A stretch of DNA of 7,109 bases from Candidatus Sigynarchaeota archaeon (GTDB taxonomy: Archaea; Asgardarchaeota; Lokiarchaeia; Sigynarchaeales; Sigynarchaeaceae), in contig JAUQYW010000084.1 in the NCBI GenBank assembly GCA_030587525.1, positions 1-7,109 of the forward strand, given 5' to 3'. The translations under genes were made by a program, and so were the position numbers. Positions 1-5,716 of this stretch are shown in pieces; the first letter of the stretch is position 1; every line of letters begins with the position of its first letter. The notes beneath the pieces were generated by a model. That model was given only the letters and a program-made list of their open reading frames with translations, had not been told where the DNA came from and did not search any database.

Positions 1-179
1 ACACGGGCAGTTTCGGCGCGGGGTTCAATGACATGGTGCTGGTCAAGTGGCACGTAACGATAGGGCTCTCGCCTGAAATGCTCGCCCTCATCATGACGTT
101 GATCACCATGGCTGCCGTCGCGATTGCCATTGTCATCACGATCCGGAAGAGAAAACTGAAGCCAATGGCCACGGGATAA
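1..179 (+). CDS. C-terminal end of a membrane-anchored beta-propeller surface protein (partial)
   Basis: Only the last 58 codons are in the window, read from base 3 to the TAA at 177-179; the start lies upstream. The first visible residues (TGSFGAGFNDMVLVKW) match the rung pattern of SBBP-type beta-propeller repeats, in which a 'G-F-G-A-G-x-x-D-x-x-L-V-K' segment recurs; such repeats occur in large secreted archaeal proteins. This is followed by a hydrophobic stretch of about 20 residues (LALIMTLITMAAVAIAIVIT) and a basic tail (IRKRKLK), a standard C-terminal membrane anchor with the tail inside the cell. The protein is therefore probably displayed outside the cell and held by this helix. The role of the propeller cannot be told from one rung. 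The gene is followed by T-rich DNA and converges on the 7-TM gene. Confidence 0.75.
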   Translation, partial: TGSFGAGFNDMVLVKWHVTIGLSPEMLALIMTLITMAAVAIAIVITIRKRKLKPMATG

Positions 180-185
180 CACTGA

Positions 186-209
186 TTCCTTTTTTTCATT
201 CTTGATTTT
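186..209 (+). terminator. U-tract terminator after the propeller gene
   Basis: A run of seven T (190-196) followed by a second T-rich stretch begins about ten bases after the TAA at 177-179. No GC-rich hairpin precedes it, as expected for archaeal termination on U-tracts. Inferred from position and composition only. Confidence 0.45.
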
Positions 210-220
210 AACGGCTTGCA

Positions 221-253
221 CGAGATCAATGTTTATTCTCGAAATAGAAAGGA
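221..253 (+). repeat. Intergenic motif, copy A (partner at 2062-2093)
   Basis: This stretch shares the ordered blocks CGAGA, TTTATT and ATAGAAAGGA with 2062-2093. The spacing between the last two blocks is the same (6 bases) and between the first two differs by one base. Copy A also carries a 5-base inverted repeat, CGAGA (221-225) and TCTCG (237-241). In copy B the TTTATT block sits where a TATA box for the next gene would be. Here no plus-strand gene follows, because the 7-TM gene ends at 277 on the other strand. It may be an orphan promoter, a small mobile or conserved intergenic motif, or chance. Confidence 0.35.
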
Positions 254-260
254 AAAAATC
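251..260 (-). terminator. U-tract terminator of the 7-TM gene
   Basis: Read on the minus strand, six T (253-258) occur about 20 bases past the TGA at 277-279 and are followed by more pyrimidine-rich sequence. This fits an archaeal U-tract terminator for the 7-TM gene. It overlaps the end of the repeated intergenic motif, so termination may be part of what that motif does. Confidence 0.4.
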
Positions 261-276
261 GAAAACGCGCCACGAT

Positions 277-1008
277 TCATTTTTTCGGTGGCCGGATGTA
301 ACCGAAATACGCCGAGATGAACCCGATGATGGCCGAGATCCACGCTAAGAAATAGAAGGGTGTGTATCCTTCGCCGGTCACCACGCCGATCATCTGGTCG
401 ATGAGGAAGCAAAAAAACACGCTTATGAAAAACGCGGACATGATGGCGAGCGACATGAACGCGTTCTTAAATGCCCCTTGCTGGGTCTTCGCGATCTTAA
501 GCGATTTGGTCATAAACGGGAAATACACGATGGCCATGTAGACGAACACGAGCGCGAACACGATGATCCGGTCGATCGAGTTATCCATCGTGATAACGTT
601 GTACAACACGATGCTCAGCACGCAAGTAATTGCCCCGAACACGACGTGGAAGATGTTGGATGCCTTCTTCATCTCCTTCTCGAAGAGCTTCACGCGCAGG
701 TAGTAGGAGATGTACAGCGCGATGGTCACGAAGAGGAAGGAGATCCGGAAACCCATGATGCGCGAGATGATCCAGTAATTCGGGTCGGACAGCGGCACGG
801 TTAAGCCTATCCCGTACACGAACGCCTCGAAATACTTGGACAACCATGAAAACACGATTCCCGCAGTCCAGTTGAGGAACGTGAGAAACAGCAGCAAGGT
901 CATGGGGTTTTTCTTCTGGCGATACTTGGCAAGGGTGAGCACGTCCCAAACGACCGCCATGGCGATGATCACGAGCTCAAAATAGAATCCGTCTAATGCA
1001 TTTGGCAT
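277..1008 (-). CDS. Seven-transmembrane protein of unknown function
   Basis: A 243-residue integral membrane protein. Hydrophobic segments lie at about residues 8-27, 36-56, 84-106, 118-139, 146-166, 182-210 and 216-237. The loops after helices 1, 3, 5 and 7 are basic (KYRQKKN, RVKLFEKEMKK, TKSLKIAK, RPPKK), and the others are neutral or acidic, so the positive-inside rule gives seven helices with the N-terminus outside and the C-terminus inside, the receptor-like topology. There is no lysine in helix 7, so it is not a retinal protein, and no kinase, zinc or transporter motif is attached. Stand-alone 7-TM proteins of unknown role are known in Asgard archaea; placing this one among them is inference. 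The ATG start is supported by GGTGA at 1013-1017, four bases upstream, and by the absence of any other in-frame start before a TGA further upstream. It diverges from the gene at 1088 across a 79-bp spacer. Confidence 0.85.
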   Translation of the reverse strand: MPNALDGFYFELVIIAMAVVWDVLTLAKYRQKKNPMTLLLFLTFLNWTAGIVFSWLSKYFEAFVYGIGLTVPLSDPNYWIISRIMGFRISFLFVTIALYISYYLRVKLFEKEMKKASNIFHVVFGAITCVLSIVLYNVITMDNSIDRIIVFALVFVYMAIVYFPFMTKSLKIAKTQQGAFKNAFMSLAIMSAFFISVFFCFLIDQMIGVVTGEGYTPFYFLAWISAIIGFISAYFGYIRPPKK

Positions 1009-1087
1009 AAAATCACCATGTATGGATGGAAATCCTTGTATATTTCATGAAAGATCCGGGATCATTTGTGCATTTTGGTGATGAATA
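1009..1087. promoter_or_regulatory. Divergent promoter region between the 7-TM gene and the 1088 gene
   Basis: The 79-bp spacer carries a ribosome binding site at each end: GGTGA at 1013-1017 for the minus gene (4-base spacing) and GGTGA at 1077-1081 for the plus gene (6-base spacing). GGTGA is the 3' part of the archaeal AGGAGGTGA consensus. A single A/T-rich block, TGTATATTT (about 1038-1045), lies between them and could serve as a TATA box. Read to the right it would start RNA near 1066-1071, leaving a short leader that includes the GGTGA. Read to the left, RNA would start almost at the ATG. Promoter positions are inferred from sequence only. Confidence 0.4.
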
Positions 1088-2236
1088 ATGCGAATCTACA
1101 AAATAGGATCACGTCTCGTGGCCGCGATCGTGCTTGTAACGGTCGCCGGCTCGTCATCTTTCTTATCACCGGCCGCTTTGGACAACGGGGTGGCATCTGC
1201 TTTCCGTGAAGCATTAGATGTGCCGACGATCCTCCGCGACGCCCAGCTTGCTGGTTCCTCGCTGAACCTCTCGAGCCCGTACTTCCAGTTGTTTATGAGT
1301 GGCCCCTCCATCACCTCGTTCCGCACTGACGGCACGGGCACGGGAAATTACGGCAGCAACTGGCTCCACTAGCCCAGCGGTTTCCAGTGGTTCGAGCAAG
1401 ACAAACACGCAGCCGCGCTGCCCATTTCCAGCTTTAGTGGATGGCAAAACAACAGCGGCACCTACACGGCGACATACACGATCGGGGACGCGTTTAACGC
1501 AACCTTAACGGTCACGCCATCCGGCAATGAAATCCAGCTCTTGCACGCCTTCACGACTCCCCGCGATATCCGCGTCAGGAAGCAAGGATGGGTCTGGAGC
1601 ATCGATCAGCAAACGAGCGGGTACGACACGCCCCTCGTCGATGCAGGCTGGGGATTCGTCGATTGCCAGCCGTTCCAGTTCATCACGGCACACCAGTTCA
1701 AGCGACGAGGGTATATCAACTTGTTTGGTTGGATGAACGCATACCACATTCAAGGAACAAGCCTCGGGAAAGCATCGCTCGGGTTCACCATGCTCGGTCA
1801 AGATTTCGCCATCGACATCTTGAACTGGAACGACCACCTCGGCATCGTGACGTGGAACCACGGCTACGAGGAAGGGAAGGGCGTCGAAACCTACGTGCAG
1901 GGAAGGAATGAATCTCGGAACTTCCTGGTCCAAATCAAACCGGCAGGAACCACGCATACCAACGTGCCCTCCCAATACCCCCGATTCGAGATCGCTACTT
2001 GTTTTCTCACTTTTTCCACTTTTTCTGCAGAACTACGTAAAACATGCGGTTTTTTTATCGACGAGAATACATTTATTCGTGACATAGAAAGGATTTTTTT
2101 ACAGATGCCCCCACGGATGGAATCCACATGGCAGCGACGAACAATTGCCCCCGGTGCAGCCATCAACCGGAGGACCTTAAAAGTTTCCAGGTATTCACCG
2201 AGGATTACAAGAAACTATGCCCTGCGTGCAAAATAA
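1088..2236 (+). CDS. Secreted beta-sandwich-like protein, reading frame interrupted by in-frame TAG at codon 95
   Basis: The ATG at 1088 has a GGTGA site 6 bases upstream and begins a signal peptide (basic MRIYKIGSR, then LVAAIVLVTVAG, then small residues). The frame reaches a TAG at 1370-1372 after 94 codons but stays open in the same frame to a TAA at 2234-2236 (382 codons before the stop, counting the TAG). Coding character is good on both sides: Trp, Gly and Asn rich, alternating beta-strand-like stretches such as GTYTATYTIGDAFNATLTV. The segment SPYFQLFMSGPSITSFRTDG recalls the first strands of mutarotase-like carbohydrate-active beta-sandwiches, a weak resemblance. After about base 1992 the frame turns T-rich and unconvincing and then overlaps the next gene by 109 bp, so the real end is probably near 1990 and the 3' part may be lost. 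Two readings remain: a pyrrolysine-containing or read-through gene, or a decaying gene truncated at its 3' end. No good restart ATG follows the TAG closely. Confidence 0.55.
1370..1372 (+). other. In-frame TAG codon, candidate pyrrolysine or nonsense mutation
   Basis: The codon lies between ...GSNWLH and PSGFQWFEQ in one continuous frame. The 56 codons from 1373 to 1540 contain no stop and read as an ordinary extracellular beta-rich segment, as do those that follow to about 1990. The complete genes in the window end in TAA or TGA (177, 277, 2473, 2472, 4396, 6089), and none in TAG. This fits rarity or reassignment of TAG, but the sample is too small to decide. A single base change (for example from CAG, AAG or TGG) would also give this TAG. 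Confidence 0.6.
1998..2025 (+). terminator. Multiple U-tract terminator marking the true end of the 1088 gene
   Basis: Three T-runs in close succession (2002-2005, 2011-2015, 2020-2024) interrupted by short C-rich spacers give the U-rich pattern of archaeal terminators. They lie inside the formally open frame of the upstream gene, which is a further sign that this frame no longer codes for protein here and that the ancestral stop lay just before. Confidence 0.4.
2062..2093 (+). promoter_or_regulatory. Probable promoter of the zinc-ribbon gene; copy B of the repeated intergenic motif
   Basis: The TTTATT block (2072-2077) lies about 50 bases before the ATG at 2128. As a TATA box it would place RNA start near 2096-2102, giving a leader of about 25-30 bases. 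The same CGAGA / TTTATT / ATAGAAAGGA order occurs at 221-253. The promoter role is inferred from distance; the sequence likeness to copy A is seen directly. Confidence 0.4.
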
Positions 2237-2475
2237 AGGCTTGGAAGAAGGATATACGCAGTTTCACGATCATCACGATTATAGGCGCCGTCGGGACCGC
2301 CTTGTTGATCTATGCTATGCCGTTAAGTCTGTCCGCTGGTTTTTCCGCGGAAACCTTGGAACTCACGATATACTTGATCGTCTTGGTCGTGTTATTAGTG
2401 GTTGGCGTGCTGTTGCTGCTGGCTGGCTGGCTCAAGAGACCGAGAGAAATTCTTGACGAAAAAAAAGGGAATTAA
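2128..2475 (+). CDS. Zinc-ribbon protein with two membrane helices, function unknown
   Basis: A 115-residue protein. Residues 7-34 form a zinc-ribbon pattern with two knuckles, C7-P-R-C10 and C31-P-A-C34, about 20 residues apart, suited to one structural zinc on the cytoplasmic side. Two hydrophobic helices follow at about 46-68 and 77-102, and the tail is charged (KRPREILDEKKGN). The basic stretch KIKAWKKDIR before helix 1 and KRPR after helix 2 place both ends inside the cell. Small proteins that join a zinc ribbon to a membrane hairpin are common in archaea and have no single known role. The ATG at 2128 is the first start in this frame before the knuckles, and its ribosome binding site is weak (GGA about 8 bases upstream). 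It overlaps the failing tail of the 1088 frame and shares its stop region with the convergent gene. Confidence 0.8.
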   Translation: MAATNNCPRCSHQPEDLKSFQVFTEDYKKLCPACKIKAWKKDIRSFTIITIIGAVGTALLIYAMPLSLSAGFSAETLELTIYLIVLVVLLVVGVLLLLAGWLKRPREILDEKKGN

Positions 2476-4313
2476 TTTTTGAAATAGGAGAGGACCTGCT
2501 TCCGCATGCGATAGATTCCTGCAGCGACGACGATCATAACGAAGCATGCTTGCAACAAGGCTAGCCAGTTCCCCGGCGTTCCCATCACGAGGTCCAAGGT
2601 GACGTTTTCGCTCGACCAGATGTAGTAGGGAACGATCTTTTGCCAGTACAGCCTCCAGTTGGTGAACATGCGCATATTATTCGTGATCGGGACCGTGAAG
2701 GTCTCGAAGCCTGCTTTAATGGCGATGAGGTCGTCGAGGCGCTGCAAAATTTTGGTCACGTTGCGATCGTCGTACAGGAACCCGCGGGAGGGCGCGATCA
2801 CGACCTCGGCAACGCCGCTGCTCTTGGCGATCTTCACGTGCCCGATGGCCTGGTCGTACATGCCAGGGCGATCGATCATCGGGATTTCCCCGGCAGACAA
2901 GTTCACGTTATCCCACCAGCCGACCCACGGCACGAAATCGGTGCCCCATTGCTCGACACCGGCCTGGCAATGAAACACGTATTCGTATGGCGATGAAGCA
3001 GGGTATTCACTGGCCATATATGTCATAAAGCCGTATTGCGTCCAGTTCAACTCGCTGGACACCGTGCGCTGGGCGATGTCGATGTCGTGGTCGTTCTCGC
3101 CATCCATCGCGTCGAAGATGATGCCTGCCATGGAGATAAGGTGCGTCGTGCATGATGTGTTCTGCTGAAACTCGTCGAGGATACCCTGGTATGAACGAAC
3201 GGCGAGCTCGTATTGCGCCCGGGAAATCGGGTACTCGGCGAGCGGTAGGTAATTCGGGCCCTCGACGTCGAACGATAGCCCCCGGATGGCCGACCGGACG
3301 GTCGAGTTGAGCTTCGACATCCATTCCATCATCCAGTGGATGGAATCGTTCATCTGCTGGACGTGGTAGTACGTGGTGAAATCTCCCGTGCTCACCTCGG
3401 CTGGATTGCTGCGCGGGACGGGACAAAAGATCATGGTCACGTTGTATTTTGCCCACTCGTTCAACATGCCCTCCCACGATGTCATGTCGCCGGCGAACGC
3501 GTGGTCGTCGATGCCGCAATAGAAGGACGCGTTGAGGGCTTTGTACCGGTTCATCTCGTCGATGCCATTCTGGTCCTTGTATGCAGAAACGTTGAACCCC
3601 ATAGAAGGAAGGTCCCAGAACGAGACCGAAAAACTGGGCTGGTGAAAATCGCGCACGACATATACTTGATTGAACCCGATGTACGACCACGCCGTGATGC
3701 CCGTCCAACCGATCGTGTAAATCAGCGCGATCTTGAACAACTTATTGCGGCGCAAGCCCTTCATGACGGGCGCGAAGCGTTGGTGCCCGATGTTCCGAAC
3801 GAGCAAGAATAGGTTGAAAAACAGCGCGAATGTCGCGATTCCCGTGAAGGACGCGGTAGCGATGGTGCCGGGCATGTTCAGCGCCAGCATGCCCTCGAGG
3901 AAGTACCGGGTCGTGCCATAACCGCATGGCGCGATCGCAAGGAACAGGGCAATCTCGGCGAGCGGGTGGAAGAACTTCCACGCGGCGAGGAATATGATCC
4001 CAAGCAAGAAGCAATCCACGAGCCAGTAAAAAGAAAGGTAAAACGGGGACCAGCCGTGGATGTCGAGCATCATATTGGTCGCGAGCTGGGGAAGGAAGTA
4101 ATAAAATGCCCACGCGACGAGCCCTATCCGCGCTAGATTGGCGGCCAAAACTGTTTTCCGGTTCAAGCCCAAGCGTGCCTCCACGGGCATAGCTCGCCTC
4201 CTGCGGTCATCGGCATCGAGCGCTTCCTTGACTGTTCGCATCTCCTCTTGAGTTATTTTCCGGGCTTGCAATTGCGATTTATTGACCGCTTTCTCTACAT
4301 TTGGGTTATTCAT
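2472..4313 (-). CDS. Polytopic membrane protein with extracellular GH18-like TIM-barrel domain
   Basis: A 613-residue protein. A charged cytoplasmic N-terminus (1-52) leads to five hydrophobic segments at about 56-76, 90-114, 117-138, 147-173 and 192-215. A soluble domain fills roughly 220-575, and a last helix at 583-601 ends in a basic tail. The soluble part has at least eight N-glycosylation sequons (for example N261, N291, N336, N385, N423, N471, N518, N570), as expected outside the cell. Residues 344-353 (RGLSFDVEGP) align with the strand-4 signature of GH18 chitinase-like enzymes (DGIDIDWEYP type): the last Asp (D349) and the catalytic-position Glu (E351) are kept, while the first two Asp are Arg and Ser. 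Residues 428-432 (GFMTY) fit the MTY of strand 6, and VVIAPSRGFL (504-513) fits a late barrel strand. A GH18-like fold is my inference; activity and substrate are unknown, and another TIM-barrel glycosidase family is possible. The start is backed by GAAGG at 4321-4325, seven bases upstream. Confidence 0.8.
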   Translation of the reverse strand: MNNPNVEKAVNKSQLQARKITQEEMRTVKEALDADDRRRRAMPVEARLGLNRKTVLAANLARIGLVAWAFYYFLPQLATNMMLDIHGWSPFYLSFYWLVDCFLLGIIFLAAWKFFHPLAEIALFLAIAPCGYGTTRYFLEGMLALNMPGTIATASFTGIATFALFFNLFLLVRNIGHQRFAPVMKGLRRNKLFKIALIYTIGWTGITAWSYIGFNQVYVVRDFHQPSFSVSFWDLPSMGFNVSAYKDQNGIDEMNRYKALNASFYCGIDDHAFAGDMTSWEGMLNEWAKYNVTMIFCPVPRSNPAEVSTGDFTTYYHVQQMNDSIHWMMEWMSKLNSTVRSAIRGLSFDVEGPNYLPLAEYPISRAQYELAVRSYQGILDEFQQNTSCTTHLISMAGIIFDAMDGENDHDIDIAQRTVSSELNWTQYGFMTYMASEYPASSPYEYVFHCQAGVEQWGTDFVPWVGWWDNVNLSAGEIPMIDRPGMYDQAIGHVKIAKSSGVAEVVIAPSRGFLYDDRNVTKILQRLDDLIAIKAGFETFTVPITNNMRMFTNWRLYWQKIVPYYIWSSENVTLDLVMGTPGNWLALLQACFVMIVVAAGIYRMRKQVLSYFKN

Positions 4314-4360
4314 AGCTAAACCTTCATTTTATACGTTAGGTGAAATGTTGTCGCAATAGT

Positions 4361-4370
4361 AAAAAAAGAA
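4361..4370 (-). terminator. U-tract terminator between the oxidoreductase and GH18-like genes
   Basis: On the minus strand this reads TTCTTTTTTT, about 25-35 bases after the TGA of the oxidoreductase gene (4396-4398) and before the ATG at 4313. It fits an archaeal U-tract terminator, so the two co-oriented genes may be only partly co-transcribed. Alternatively it belongs to an A/T-rich promoter for the downstream gene. Confidence 0.35.
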
Positions 4371-4395
4371 CTTGTTGAGAAAAACATCGATGATT

Positions 4396-5508
4396 TCAGC
4401 CCTGGTAGCACGGGAAATCTTCCCAATACTTCGGCACCCAAATCGCCTGCCCCGTGTGCGAGCTCTCGATGGCCGCCATGGACACGGCGAAGGACTTGAA
4501 GGCCTCCTTGAAGCACGTGTCGGGCTGGGTCTTTCCCGCAGAGTCGATGCCCTTGGACATTTGCTCGAGGATGACGCCTTGCCGCTCGTAGGGCGTGCCG
4601 CGTATTGGCCCTGCATCGATGGGCAAGTATGCATCTTCCTCGATGCTGATGGTCCGGTTCGTCGGATCCTTGTACAGCTTCAAGTGCAAGGCTTGATCCT
4701 CGATGGCAAACTGCCCTTTTTCACCAAAGAACTGGAAGCTGGAACTCGATGGACCGCCCAGTTGCCAATCCCCGAATAACTGGCACCAGACCCAGTTGTG
4801 CCGGTGCTTGTAATCATCGGGCGCGGCGAGCGCGAGGTTGGCCATGATGGTTGAGCTGCCGTGCCACTGGGAATACCGGGGCATAAAGCAATCGGCCTTC
4901 ACTTGCACGATATCCATGCCGGTGATGCACCGGAGGCTGTCGTACCAGTGCGGGGCCTGATCCATTGCATAGATTTCCATCAAGTGCCGCCTCCAGCCCC
5001 ACCGCGTTTCGCCGCGATAACCGTTGTCGTACCACTTTATGACCCCGAGCTTGCCGAATTTTTCCTCGCATTCGGGACTTTTAAAGAATTGCTTGGCGCT
5101 CCAGAACCCCGGCGTAAACCGGTTTTGCGTGCCGACCGCCGTGCACAGTTCCGGGTGGTCGAGCGACGCTTGCAGCATCTGGCGCCCTTGCTGGATGGTC
5201 TCCGCCATATTTTTCTCGCAGATCACGTTGATGCCGAGCCCCAGGGCTTCCCGCACGATGCTGTGATGCGTGTTGATCGGCGTGGAAATAACTGCCACGT
5301 CCGGTTTTTCCCCGTAACGCACCGCGTCCTCGATGCTGATGTATCCCTTGTCTTCCGACAGTCCTGTTGGTTTGGCAATATTTTCAAGCAATTCAGTGTC
5401 GGTATCCACAATTCCAATTAGCTGATAATCGGGATGCTTCTTGATCTCGCCGAGCCAGCCCCGGCCCATGCCGCCGAGGCCAACAATTACGATTTTTTTC
5501 TTGTCCAT
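4396..5508 (-). CDS. Gfo/Idh/MocA-family NAD(P)-dependent oxidoreductase
   Basis: A 370-residue cytoplasmic enzyme of normal family length. An N-terminal Rossmann fold carries the dinucleotide motif G10-L-G-G-M-G15 after IVIV, and D35 at the end of strand 2 (GIVDTD), which usually favours NAD over NADP. PDVAVISTP (69-77) and NVICEKN (94-100) are the next conserved strands; the family's usual EKP is EKN here, with the catalytic-type lysine K99 kept. The segment MDQAPHWYDSLR (182-193) matches the helix that supplies the conserved His (H187) and Asp (D190) near the substrate. The C-terminal half is the alpha/beta sheet domain (FQFFGEKGQFAIEDQALHL, about 258-276). Members oxidise or reduce sugars, inositols and related polyols; the substrate cannot be assigned. 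The neighbouring GH18-like gene suggests sugar handling. The ATG has AGGA about nine bases upstream. Confidence 0.92.
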   Translation of the reverse strand: MDKKKIVIVGLGGMGRGWLGEIKKHPDYQLIGIVDTDTELLENIAKPTGLSEDKGYISIEDAVRYGEKPDVAVISTPINTHHSIVREALGLGINVICEKNMAETIQQGRQMLQASLDHPELCTAVGTQNRFTPGFWSAKQFFKSPECEEKFGKLGVIKWYDNGYRGETRWGWRRHLMEIYAMDQAPHWYDSLRCITGMDIVQVKADCFMPRYSQWHGSSTIMANLALAAPDDYKHRHNWVWCQLFGDWQLGGPSSSSFQFFGEKGQFAIEDQALHLKLYKDPTNRTISIEEDAYLPIDAGPIRGTPYERQGVILEQMSKGIDSAGKTQPDTCFKEAFKSFAVSMAAIESSHTGQAIWVPKYWEDFPCYQG

Positions 5509-5577
5509 GCTAATCGTTCCTATAGATGGTTGTTTGCGTAATCCCTTGTGAATGCTTGTTACTCACGACTCGCGGCC

Positions 5578-5584
5578 ATAAAAA
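5578..5584 (+). promoter_or_regulatory. Candidate TATA box for the zinc-finger gene
   Basis: ATAAAAA stands out in an otherwise mixed sequence. With the usual archaeal spacing of 25-30 bases, RNA would begin near 5605-5612, directly in front of the hairpin at 5613-5645. This would give the 5717 gene a leader of about 105 bases. Inferred from sequence only; the complementary TTTTTAT could equally serve the minus-strand gene. Confidence 0.35.
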
Positions 5585-5612
5585 CGAATATTCACGGTTT
5601 GAAGGATCGGGT

Positions 5613-5645
5613 GGCGCCGGGTGGAAGGAGAACCACTCGCGCGCC
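5613..5645 (+). other. Strong RNA-type hairpin with AAGGAGAA loop in the divergent spacer
   Basis: The 5' arm 5613-5624 (GGCGCCGGGTGG) pairs with the 3' arm 5633-5645 (CCACTCGCGCGCC) over 12 base pairs: ten of them are G-C, one A-U and one G-U, with one bulged C (5640). The 8-base loop is AAGGAGAA, which includes the Shine-Dalgarno core AGGAG. It sits in the 208-bp spacer between the oxidoreductase (-) and zinc-finger (+) genes, just after a candidate TATA box. It could be the 5' leader structure of the plus gene, a small RNA, or a DNA cruciform site. On the minus strand the loop would read TTCTCCTT, and the hairpin would lie about 105 bases before the oxidoreductase ATG. No known RNA family is recognised. 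Confidence 0.5.
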
Positions 5646-5716
5646 AAGACAAGATGACTACTATTGGTGAAGGCGGGTTGATGTATGCCAATGAAGTATG
5701 ATCATCTAGGGAAATC

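Noticed and set aside
277..1008. Rhodopsin identity for the 7-TM protein
   Set aside because: Helix 7 (about 216-237) contains no lysine for retinal attachment and no rhodopsin signature is visible.
1409..1421. A small hairpin GCAGC-CGC-GCTGC about 37 bases after the TAG, considered as a pyrrolysine insertion element
   Set aside because: Only five base pairs with a three-base loop, in a GC-rich stretch. Pyrrolysine insertion does not strictly need such an element, so it neither supports nor weakens the idea.
4861..5421. A 186-codon plus-strand frame opposite the oxidoreductase
   Set aside because: It mirrors a well-conserved Gfo/Idh gene; its His/Arg/Pro-rich composition is typical of a complementary frame in GC-rich third-position sequence.
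5681..5701. Six-codon open frame (MYANEV) before the zinc-finger gene, considered as a leader peptide
   Set aside because: Although GGCGGG precedes it, such a short frame is expected by chance, and it shows no attenuator-like codon run or following alternative hairpins.
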